A stretch of 64,000 nucleotides of DNA, from positions 930,001 through 994,000 of the forward strand of contig NZ_VCHA01000001.1 of the NCBI RefSeq assembly GCF_016597815.1, written 5' to 3'. Under the pieces are notes generated by a model. The model worked only from the letters and a program-made list of their open reading frames with translations. It did no database searches and had not been told where the DNA came from. This document shows positions 46,755-55,276 of the stretch, one piece after another. Made by a program: the position numbers and the translations under genes. The DNA comes from Marinobacter sp. DY40_1A1 (GTDB taxonomy: Bacteria > Pseudomonadota > Gammaproteobacteria > Pseudomonadales > Oleiphilaceae). Numbering within the stretch: the first letter of the stretch is position 1; each line of letters opens with the position of its first letter.

Positions 46755-47468
46755 TTATGCCTCCGGCCGGTGCCACTGCCAGTCGAATGTCCAGTTGCTC
46801 TGGTTCGGTTTTTTTTCCGTATGCTCACTGATTATAGATAAGAACTCACTTCTGGGTAGGGTGCATGCGCCCATGCTGAGAAGGTGGGAGCTTTCTACCT
46901 GGCAGTCCATGATTCGATAGCCCCAATCTTGCAGTTGGTGAGCAAGGTGGACCATGAGTACTTTGGATGCATTGGTTTCCAGAGAGAACATGGATTCACC
47001 AAAAAAGCACTGCCCAATGGCTAACCCGTACATACCGCCGGCCAGTTCGCCTTTCTGGTTCCATACTTCGATGGAGTGGGCGACACCCTGGCGGTGCAGG
47101 GCTGAGTAACTTGCGATCATGTCATCGGTTATCCAGGTGCCTTCGCTGCGGGTGGATGCGCACAAGCGGATGATTCGGCTGAAGGCCTGGTCTGCGGTGA
47201 CGCTGAAGCGACGCTGATTGAGTGTTCTGCGTAGGCTTCGGGAGATGTGTATGTCTTCAGGGAAGAGCACGCAGCGGGGGTCTGGGGACCACCAGAGTAT
47301 GGGTTGGTCGTCGCTGTACCAGGGGAAGATGCCGCTGCGGTAGGCGAGGATTAGCCGTTCTGTGGAGAGGTCACCACCCAGCGCGAGGAGGCCATCGGGG
47401 TCGTCGAGGGCTTCATCGGCTGAGGGGAACCACAGCTGGTCGGGGTCTAGCCAGGGCAGTGAAGTCAT
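46755..47468 (-). CDS. aat: Leucyl/phenylalanyl-tRNA--protein transferase
   Basis: Adds Leu or Phe to N-terminal Lys or Arg of proteins. 237 aa with PSADEALDDPDGLLALGGDLS, YRSGIFPWYSDDQPILWWSPDPR and GEWGGMYGLAIGQCFFGESMFS-like motifs (the window reads ELAGGMYGLAIGQCFFGESM). Downstream bpt and nearby clpS/clpA complete the N-degron route. It follows trxB with a 21-base gap and may share its transcript. Confidence 0.96.
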   Translation of the reverse strand: MTSLPWLDPDQLWFPSADEALDDPDGLLALGGDLSTERLILAYRSGIFPWYSDDQPILWWSPDPRCVLFPEDIHISRSLRRTLNQRRFSVTADQAFSRIIRLCASTRSEGTWITDDMIASYSALHRQGVAHSIEVWNQKGELAGGMYGLAIGQCFFGESMFSLETNASKVLMVHLAHQLQDWGYRIMDCQVESSHLLSMGACTLPRSEFLSIISEHTEKKPNQSNWTFDWQWHRPEA

Positions 47469-47489
47469 CCTGTCTTTTGCCGATATCTC

Positions 47490-48512
<1,023 letters not shown>

Positions 48513-48582
48513 CTATCACGAAAGCAGCAAGCTTCCATTTGTTTTGGTCAATTCCCCTGATAAAGCAATGCTATCTAACCGC

Positions 48583-49494
48583 TTACTCCAGCACGGATAC
48601 GCTGGCCAGTAGCTGGCGTACGCGTTCTGCGCTTTTTCCGGATTCGCCTTGTTCAAGGCGGTGTTCGGCGATCGACGGGAAGACTGCTTGTATATCGTCA
48701 GGTAGTGCGTGGCGGCGGCCTTCCATCAAAGCCCAGGCTTTGGTGGCTCTGAGCAACCCTAGCCCGGCTCTGGGTGACAAACCATAGAGCAGCCCGGGCA
48801 TGCGGCGGCTCTGTTCCAGCAGGCGCTGGATGTAGTCCAGCAGTGCAGGGCTCGCGGTTACACGGGTTACTTCTTCCTGAAGTTTTGCCAGGTCATTTTC
48901 AGAAAGCAGGGTGCCAAGTCGATCTGTCATTGTCCGGCGATCTTCGCCTTCCAGCAACTCCCGCTCGGCTCGGGGGTCGGGGTAGCCAAGCCTTATGCGC
49001 ATCAGAAAACGATCAAGTTGGGATTCCGGCAACGGGTAGGTGCCACCTTGTTCTGTAGGATTCTGGGTGGCAATTACAAAAAACGGATGGGGTAGTGGTC
49101 GGGTTTCGCCTTCAATGGATACCTGGCGCTCTTCCATTGCTTCCAGCAGTGCGCTCTGTGTTCGTGGCGACGCGCGGTTGATTTCGTCTGCCAGGACCAC
49201 TTGGGCAAAAATAGGGCCCTGGTGGAATACCAGGCTCCCTGCTTGTTTGTCGTACATGGAATAGCCCAGCACGTCTGCAGGCAACAAGTCGTTCGTAAAC
49301 TGAATGCGCTGATAGCTGAGCCCCATTACTTTGGCCAAGGCATGGGACAGGGTGGTTTTGCCCATGCCAGGAATGTCCTCAATCAGCAGGTGACCGCTGG
49401 CGAGCAAGCCGCAGAGGGCCAACCGAACCTGCCGTTCTTTGCCCAGCAGTATCTGATTCAGTTCGGTAACTACGTTGTCCACCAGGTTTTTCAT
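48583..49494 (-). CDS. MoxR-family AAA+ ATPase
   Basis: 303-aa cytoplasmic chaperone-like ATPase. Walker A is in IEDIPGMGKTTLSHALA, Walker B in VVLADEINRASPRTQSALLEAM, sensor and MoxR-specific FVIATQNPTEQGGTYPLPESQLDRF follow. MoxR proteins usually act with DUF58 and von Willebrand factor A proteins encoded next to them; none is present here. Instead it begins 7 bases after aguB and may be in the agu operon. Confidence 0.93.
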   Translation of the reverse strand: MKNLVDNVVTELNQILLGKERQVRLALCGLLASGHLLIEDIPGMGKTTLSHALAKVMGLSYQRIQFTNDLLPADVLGYSMYDKQAGSLVFHQGPIFAQVVLADEINRASPRTQSALLEAMEERQVSIEGETRPLPHPFFVIATQNPTEQGGTYPLPESQLDRFLMRIRLGYPDPRAERELLEGEDRRTMTDRLGTLLSENDLAKLQEEVTRVTASPALLDYIQRLLEQSRRMPGLLYGLSPRAGLGLLRATKAWALMEGRRHALPDDIQAVFPSIAEHRLEQGESGKSAERVRQLLASVSVLE

Positions 49495-49501
49495 GCCGGG
49501 T

Positions 49502-50437
49502 TCAGTCCCTCACTCTTTTTAGAATGTCGCCGTAGGCGTCGATGCGCCGGTCTCTGAAGTACGGCCAGATGCGGCGAATAGATTCAGTGCGGTGGCGATC
49601 AAGTGTGACGCTCAGTATGCACTCGCTGCTGTCGTCGGCCCGGGCGAGGAATTCGCCTTGAGGGCCGCAGATGAAGCTGTTACCCCAGAACTGTATACCG
49701 TCGGAATGCCCTGTGGGATCCGGTTCTGTGCCTACCCGGTTGGGCGCAACTACCGGGAGGTTGTTGGCCACGGCGTGGCCCCGTTGAACGGTGACCCAGG
49801 CTTCCAGTTGACGGGCTTGCTCATCCTGGGTGTCTGTTATGTCCCAGCCGATGGCGGTGGGGTAAATCAGTATTTCGGCGCCGGCGAGCGCCATCAGGCG
49901 TGCCGCTTCCGGGTACCACTGATCCCAGCAAACGAGAACCCCAAGCTTACCTACCGAGGTTTCTATGGGGGAGAACCCGCTGCGGCCGTCGTTGAACTCG
50001 GCATCACCCGGGGTGAAATAGAATTTCTCGTAGAACCCCGGGTCGTCCGGAATGTGCATTTTGCGATACAGGCCGGCAATGGATCCGTCGGTCTCAAGGA
50101 CTACAGCCGTATTGTGATAAACACCGTTCATGCGTCGCTCAAACACAGAACCCACGATAACGACGTTCAGTTCCCGGGCCAGGTCTGATAGCTTTTCACT
50201 TGTGGGCCCAGGGATGGGCTCAGCCAGGTCGAATATGCGAGTGTCTTCGGTTTGGCAAAAATACTGGGTTGCGTGAAGTTCCTGCAGAATAATCAGCTCA
50301 GCGCCACCGGCGGCCGCTTCGCGAACCAGCATTTCAGAAGTGGCAAGGCTGGCAGCTTTGTTTTCACTGCAGGCCTGCTGAATTGCAGCTACTACGAGCT
50401 GGCTTGAATTCCGGGTGCTGCCAAGGTTTTGGCTCAT
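49502..50437 (-). CDS. aguB: N-carbamoylputrescine amidase AguB
   Basis: Nitrilase-fold enzyme converting N-carbamoylputrescine to putrescine. 311 aa with the catalytic Glu in LQELHATQYFCQ, Lys in YRKMHIPDDPGFYEKFYF, and Cys in LVCWDQWYPEAARLMAL. These motifs are those of AguB rather than other nitrilases. Its start overlaps the aguA stop by ATGA, and AguA makes its substrate. Confidence 0.94.
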   Translation of the reverse strand: MSQNLGSTRNSSQLVVAAIQQACSENKAASLATSEMLVREAAAGGAELIILQELHATQYFCQTEDTRIFDLAEPIPGPTSEKLSDLARELNVVIVGSVFERRMNGVYHNTAVVLETDGSIAGLYRKMHIPDDPGFYEKFYFTPGDAEFNDGRSGFSPIETSVGKLGVLVCWDQWYPEAARLMALAGAEILIYPTAIGWDITDTQDEQARQLEAWVTVQRGHAVANNLPVVAPNRVGTEPDPTGHSDGIQFWGNSFICGPQGEFLARADDSSECILSVTLDRHRTESIRRIWPYFRDRRIDAYGDILKRVRD

Positions 50438-51486
50438 GGCGTGACAACTCCTTCCGGGATCTGCATGGTAACGCAGTGGAGGCTGCCGTGCTGTTTGACC
50501 AGCGGGCGGCAGTTAATGGGGATTATCTCTCTATCAGGAAATATCCCGTTCACAATGCGAATGGCTTCTTCATCCTGAGGCACATCGTATATCGGCAGCA
50601 GCACTGCGCCATTAATAATCAGAAAGTTAGCGTAGGTTGCAGGAAGGCGTTCGCCTTCGTCACCGAATACCGGGTCGGGCCAGGGTAGTGCTGTGAGCTT
50701 GTAGGGCGAACCATCCCGCTGGCGGAACTCCTGAAGGTCCTCTTCCATGGCGGCCAAGGCGCTGTAATGCTCATCTGCCACGTCCGGGCAGGCCACGTAG
50801 CAGATATGATCCGGTGCACAAAAGCGCGCCAAAGTATCAATATGGCTGTCCGTATCGTCGCCGGCCAGATAACCATGGTTTAGCCACAGAATCCGGTCTG
50901 TCCCCAGCATTTCAGACAGTAACTGCTCAATGGCGCCGCGGTCCATGGAGGCATTGCGCGAAGGTGTCAAAAGGCACTCGCTGGTGGTTAATAGAGTGCC
51001 TTCACCGTCAGATTCGATGGAGCCACCTTCCAGCACAAAGTCCACAGTTTGCATGGGGGTAGTGCCAAATACACCGAAGTTCGCAAGGTGGCGATTGAGC
51101 GCATCGTCTTTTTCCCAGGGAAATTTGCCACCCCAGGCATTGAAGCGAAAGTCCAGCAAGGTGGGGGTGCCATCGGTCACTACAGTGATCGGGCCGTGAT
51201 CACGAGTCCAGGTGTCGTTTGCCGGCGCTGGCACCGCATGCACGCGTCCTGGCAGGTCCTGCTGGCTGGCCCAGGCGTTTAGTTCGCGCTCAAGATCCTG
51301 CAGTCGAATCACATGCTCACAGCTGATAACCAGATGCTGGAAGCGGAGAACCGAGCGGGCAATTTCCAGGAATACGGGCTCCACTTCATCAATAATCCCT
51401 GCCCAGTCGGTACCCGGATGAGGCCAGGTAAGTACAACGGCGCTTTGGGGTGCCCATTCAGCGGGCAACACGCGTAGGGATGTCAC
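50434..51486 (-). CDS. aguA: Agmatine deiminase AguA
   Basis: Converts agmatine to N-carbamoylputrescine. 350 aa of the peptidylarginine-deiminase fold: TWTRDHGPITV, FNAWGGKFPW, FVLEGGSIESDGEGTLLTT, the histidine motif GDDTDSHIDTLARF, and the nucleophilic cysteine in HGSLHCVTMQIP near the C-terminus. It leads a putrescine-making unit with aguB. A hairpin upstream (51513-51537) separates it from the preceding gene. Confidence 0.95.
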   Translation of the reverse strand: MTSLRVLPAEWAPQSAVVLTWPHPGTDWAGIIDEVEPVFLEIARSVLRFQHLVISCEHVIRLQDLERELNAWASQQDLPGRVHAVPAPANDTWTRDHGPITVVTDGTPTLLDFRFNAWGGKFPWEKDDALNRHLANFGVFGTTPMQTVDFVLEGGSIESDGEGTLLTTSECLLTPSRNASMDRGAIEQLLSEMLGTDRILWLNHGYLAGDDTDSHIDTLARFCAPDHICYVACPDVADEHYSALAAMEEDLQEFRQRDGSPYKLTALPWPDPVFGDEGERLPATYANFLIINGAVLLPIYDVPQDEEAIRIVNGIFPDREIIPINCRPLVKQHGSLHCVTMQIPEGVVTP

Positions 51487-51512
51487 TTTACAGTCACCTT
51501 AAAATTGCAAAA

Positions 51513-51537
51513 GCCGCCATTCTAAACAAAAGGCGGC
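51513..51537 (-). terminator. Intrinsic terminator upstream of aguA
   Basis: On the minus strand GCCGCC pairs with GGCGGC around a 13-base T-rich loop, followed by TTTTGCAATTTT. It would end the transcript of the small secreted protein gene before aguA. Confidence 0.5.
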
Positions 51538-51596
51538 ATGTCGTCAGGATGTGTGCCCGGAACTGGTGGGCGGGAAGAACACTGTACCGAAAAATG

Positions 51597-51899
51597 TCAG
51601 CGCTGTGGCGTCAGTACTGAGTGTATGACGCGATCATTTTCGAAATAGACTACAAAGTTGCCATAATTCCACTGGCTGATCGCCGGTTCGCCAACAGGGC
51701 CTTTAACGGAAGCTGGCTGGCCCCACGAAGCTCTTACCGAAGCCTGTGTTGTGCCTACCCGGGGCACATTTTGTTCGCCTCGGTCAGCTTGGCTGCCAAC
51801 AGGTACACGGAGTTCTTCCGCAAGCGCGCCGGAAATCGGGGTCAGAGTCATAAACATTGCCGATACCAGGGTGCCGGTCAGGACTCGCTTTATTGTCAT
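51597..51899 (-). CDS. Small secreted protein of unknown function
   Basis: 100-aa protein with a signal peptide (ending near GALAEE, residue 28). The mature part of about 70 residues contains RVGTTQASVRASWGQPASVKGPVGEPAISQWNYGNFVVYFENDRVIHSV, which resembles the SmpA/OmlA-like or DUF2845-type small outer-envelope fold. The ATG at 51899 follows GGAGAA; longer in-frame starts lie inside the PilZ gene and lack support. Function unknown. Confidence 0.75.
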   Translation of the reverse strand: MTIKRVLTGTLVSAMFMTLTPISGALAEELRVPVGSQADRGEQNVPRVGTTQASVRASWGQPASVKGPVGEPAISQWNYGNFVVYFENDRVIHSVLTPQR

Positions 51900-52003
51900 T
51901 GATCGTTCTCCACTCATACTTGGGTCACCGGTGAGCACTCCGGGGACATGGATAAAACGTAATATCCGAGAATTACACGCAAAAGTCACATGTTTTCGCC
52001 AGT

Positions 52004-52591
52004 CTACTCTTTTTGGCGCTGGCGAATCTGCCAACGCATCACATGTCTGGCGATTTGCTGACGATCTCCATCCTGTATCTGGATAAAGCCGGTATGAACC
52101 CTTGCTCCGCCTGTTTCGGTGGCCTGTACATCCAAAACCTGTGCGACGCCACGGGGCTGGAATAGTTCTGGCGGCAGGGTCATGCGAACTGCAAGCTTGT
52201 CGCCAGTCTGCCATGCTTGTGGGCTACCCGAAAAGGCCAGCCCGCCCTCGCTCAGTGTTACGTCTTGCCAGTCGCCCGGTTGCAAGGGATTTTGCTGAAA
52301 GGCCATAATGCGCGCTAGCGTATCCAGCTTGCCATTCAACGACTTTACCAGACCGGTAAGCAGGCGGTCCTGATCGGCAAGGCTGGCGAGCTGCGATTTG
52401 ATGTCCTGATCCAGCCGTCTGAAGTCCGCTTTCAGCGTCTCGATATGCTCGTCGTTGAAGTGGTTGTCGTTGAACTCGGCTGAAGGCGACAGCTTACGGA
52501 CTTCCAGGCCAATCCGGTCTTCGATGCGGAAAAATTCCCGGCGCTCAGGTAGATTGTCTGTGGTTTCGTAAGGCGTGTCTTCGGTGTGCAT
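52004..52591 (-). CDS. PilZ-domain protein
   Basis: 195-aa likely cyclic-di-GMP-binding protein. ERREFFRIEDRIGLEVR gives the Arg-rich start, though in a shifted position, and VTLSEGGLAFSGS supplies the Ser-x-x-Gly part of the second binding motif, with Leu in place of the usual Asp/Asn. A helical segment (40-95) lies between the two. The variant motif leaves ligand binding uncertain. It is transcribed away from lolC; the window's diguanylate cyclase (20917) is a possible source of the ligand. Confidence 0.75.
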   Translation of the reverse strand: MHTEDTPYETTDNLPERREFFRIEDRIGLEVRKLSPSAEFNDNHFNDEHIETLKADFRRLDQDIKSQLASLADQDRLLTGLVKSLNGKLDTLARIMAFQQNPLQPGDWQDVTLSEGGLAFSGSPQAWQTGDKLAVRMTLPPELFQPRGVAQVLDVQATETGGARVHTGFIQIQDGDRQQIARHVMRWQIRQRQKE

Positions 52592-52715
52592 TCAGGGCTC
52601 CGCAAGCAAGGATTTCAGCCAGTAGTAAAAGTTTAGCAGTTTCCTACCGCACTGAAAGGCTGCGATGGGAATTCCAGACCACGACCGATCTGAAGGTAGC
52701 GACAGGCACCTCTCC

Positions 52716-53957
52716 ATGTTCAGACCCTTATCGTTTTATATCGGCTTGCGTTACACCGCGGCCAAAAGGCGTAATCATTTTATTTCCTTTATATCTCTCA
52801 CATCCATGATCGGGCTGATGCTCGGCGTGGCAGTACTCATTATTGTGCTGTCCGTAATGAATGGTTTTGATCGGGAACTCAAGCAGCGCATCCTGGGCAT
52901 GGTTCCTCATGCCATTATTCAGGGCAGCGGGCCACTGGATGATTGGGAGTCGGTAGATGCTCAGGTGCAGAAGCATCCCAGAGTGTTAGCCGCTGCTCCG
53001 TTCATTCAGGGGCAGGGCATGGTTACCGGTGGTGGTGACGTGCAGGGCGTTATGCTCAACGGCATACTTCCTGAGGAAGAGCGCTCGGTCTCCATCATCG
53101 AAAACCACATGATTGAAGGCAAATTGGACGATCTGGTTGCTGGCGAGTTCGGCATTATTGTGGGCCGTACCATGGCGGCGAGCTTGCGTTTGCAGCTGGG
53201 CGATAAAGTGACCGTGGTGCTGCCTGAAGCCTCAGTTACCCCCGCCGGCGTGTTGCCTCGTCTCAAGCGCTTTACCGTAAAAGGGGTTTTCAGTGTTGGC
53301 GCAGAGTTGGATGGCAATTACACGCTTATTCACATGGATGACGCAGCGAAGCTGATGCGAACCGGAGGTAAAGCGCAGGGTGTTCGGTTATTGGTCGATG
53401 ACCTTTTTGCCGCCCCCAAGGTTGCAGAAGAGGCCGCTAGAGAACTCTCTGGCCGTTATTACATTTCAGATTGGACGCGCACCCACGGAAATCTTTTCCA
53501 GGCCATTCGCATGGAAAAAACCATGATTGGTCTTCTGCTGATGTTTATCGTTGCAGTGGCTGCGTTCAACATCGTGTCCACGCTGGTGATGGTGGTGACT
53601 GATAAAACCGCGGATATCGCCATTCTCCGTACTATGGGTGCTACGCCAGGGCACATTATGCGGATTTTTATCGTACAGGGGGCGGTCATCGGTGTGTTTG
53701 GCATTCTGATTGGCACCACGCTTGGCGTTTTGGGTGCTCTCAATATCAGCGCATTTATTTCGTGGCTTGAAAGCGCGCTTGGGCAGCAATTCCTGAGTGC
53801 GGATGTGTATTTCATCAGTTACTTGCCTTCCCAGTTGCAATGGAATGACGTAGTCATAATCAGCGGTGCAGGCCTTGCAATGAGTTTGTTGGCGACTATC
53901 TACCCGGCGTGGAGAGCGTCGCGAGTGGATCCTGCGGAGGCTCTTCGTTATGAATAA
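52716..53957 (+). CDS. lolC: Lipoprotein-releasing ABC permease LolC/E family
   Basis: Inner-membrane permease releasing lipoproteins to the carrier LolA. 413 aa with MFRPLSFYIGLRYTAAKRRNHFISFISLTSMIGLMLGV at the start (only key residues quoted by position: RYT, FISFIS), a large periplasmic loop (about 50-265) and three more membrane helices. ATG at 52716 was chosen over an upstream in-frame start lacking homology. The lolD ATG lies inside its last codons (ATGAATAA, 8-base overlap). A second permease gene is not present. Confidence 0.92.
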   Translation: MFRPLSFYIGLRYTAAKRRNHFISFISLTSMIGLMLGVAVLIIVLSVMNGFDRELKQRILGMVPHAIIQGSGPLDDWESVDAQVQKHPRVLAAAPFIQGQGMVTGGGDVQGVMLNGILPEEERSVSIIENHMIEGKLDDLVAGEFGIIVGRTMAASLRLQLGDKVTVVLPEASVTPAGVLPRLKRFTVKGVFSVGAELDGNYTLIHMDDAAKLMRTGGKAQGVRLLVDDLFAAPKVAEEAARELSGRYYISDWTRTHGNLFQAIRMEKTMIGLLLMFIVAVAAFNIVSTLVMVVTDKTADIAILRTMGATPGHIMRIFIVQGAVIGVFGILIGTTLGVLGALNISAFISWLESALGQQFLSADVYFISYLPSQLQWNDVVIISGAGLAMSLLATIYPAWRASRVDPAEALRYE

Positions 53958-54660
53958 GGAACCTGATGCCATGAAGGATGTCCCCTTGGTAATCGATTGC
54001 CGACAGGTTACCCGCACCTACACTCAGGGGCCGGAAAAGCTGACCATCTTCTCCGACATTTCGCTTGAGGTTACAGCGGGGGAAACTGTGGCCATCGTTG
54101 GCAGTAGTGGTGCCGGCAAGACTACACTGCTTAACCTTCTTGGTGGGCTCGACAAGCCCTCTACCGGTCAGATTTCTATCTGTGGCAAGGATATTCACCG
54201 CCTGTCTGAAGCGGGGCGGGCCCGTTTCCGCAACCGTCATCTTGGTTTCGTATATCAGTTCCATCATCTGTTGCCGGAATTCACTGCGCTAGAGAACGTC
54301 ATGATGCCCTGTGCACTGGGCGGGATGTCCATTAATGATTCCCGTTCCCGTGCACAGTCAATTTTGCAGAGGGTTGGATTGGCGGAGCGCCTGGAGCACA
54401 AGCCTGGGGAGCTATCCGGTGGCGAGCGCCAACGTGTTGCTATAGCCCGGGCGCTGGTTAACGAGCCAGATTGTGTGCTGATGGATGAGCCCACGGGCAA
54501 CCTTGACGAACACACAGGTGAAGGGGTTCGTGCACTTATAGAGTCTTTGAGGGATCAGCTTGGGATTGCGTTTGTTATGGTGACCCACGATATGAAGATG
54601 GCTCGGAGCCTGGGGCGGGTGCTGAGGCTTGAACAGGGTCGGTTGGTTCAGGAGGCCTGA
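53950..54660 (+). CDS. lolD: Lipoprotein-releasing ABC ATPase LolD
   Basis: ATP-binding subunit of 236 aa. Walker A GSSGAGKTTLLNLL, LolD motif HLGFVYQFHHLLPEFTALENVMMP, signature LSGGERQRVAIARAL, Walker B CVLMDEPTGNLD. The ATG at 53950 overlaps lolC; a later ATG at 53974 has AAGGA upstream and could be used instead. Its end overlaps the DUF2062 gene on the other strand by 13 bases. Confidence 0.95.
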   Translation: MNKEPDAMKDVPLVIDCRQVTRTYTQGPEKLTIFSDISLEVTAGETVAIVGSSGAGKTTLLNLLGGLDKPSTGQISICGKDIHRLSEAGRARFRNRHLGFVYQFHHLLPEFTALENVMMPCALGGMSINDSRSRAQSILQRVGLAERLEHKPGELSGGERQRVAIARALVNEPDCVLMDEPTGNLDEHTGEGVRALIESLRDQLGIAFVMVTHDMKMARSLGRVLRLEQGRLVQEA

Positions 54661-55193
54661 TCGCGGGAGCGCCGGAGCTCTCTGCGGGCCCGGCGGCGCA
54701 GTTGCCAGTCGGTGCGGATTTTCCGGCGCCAGATAAACTGAATTGCCAGATACGCTATGCAGGCTGAAATTGTGGCGACAATCAGCGAACCCAGGTAGAG
54801 GGGAATGCCGATATCCACCAAGCGCTCACTGAGCCACGACCACGAGAGATGTATATCGAAACTCAGAACGGGCCGATTTAGTGCCCAGGCTCCCACCTTG
54901 TAATTGAAATAAAACAGGGGTGGCATGGTAATCGGGTTGCTGATCCAGACCAGCACTACGGATAGCGGCAGATTGGCGTTGAACCAGATGGCAAAGAAGG
55001 CTGCGGCAATCATCTGGAAAGGCATGGGAATTAAAGCGAAAAACACCCCGATCAGGAATGCTCTGGAAACACTGTGACGGTTGATATGCCATAAGTTGGG
55101 TTCATGCAGGATATCGCCAAGAAAATCAAGCGACTGCATCGCTTGCACCTTCTCAGGTGTTGGCAGATAACGTTTCATGAACTTCTTCGGCAT
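54648..55193 (-). CDS. DUF2062 membrane protein
   Basis: 181-aa inner-membrane protein. NLWHINRHSVSRAFLIGVFFALIPMPFQMIAAA and WISNPITMPPLFYFNYKVG mark the DUF2062 family. Three hydrophobic segments are visible, with a strongly basic C-terminus. The ATG at 55193 (MPKKFMKRYLPTPEKV) was chosen from family starts. The role is unknown; it is usually found, as here, between lol and comEC genes in Pseudomonas relatives. Confidence 0.85.
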   Translation of the reverse strand: MPKKFMKRYLPTPEKVQAMQSLDFLGDILHEPNLWHINRHSVSRAFLIGVFFALIPMPFQMIAAAFFAIWFNANLPLSVVLVWISNPITMPPLFYFNYKVGAWALNRPVLSFDIHLSWSWLSERLVDIGIPLYLGSLIVATISACIAYLAIQFIWRRKIRTDWQLRRRARRELRRSRDQAS

Positions 55194-55276
55194 TGGGAAT
55201 GCTCTACCTTCGAGTAGAATGAAACATCCGGCGTCAAGGAAGTCGCCGACGGATAAGGTCATCGGGAGGACACGGA

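Noticed and set aside
45981..46841. 286-codon plus-strand frame opposite bpt
   Set aside because: bpt on the minus strand is clearly real and this frame shows no motif or ribosome site.
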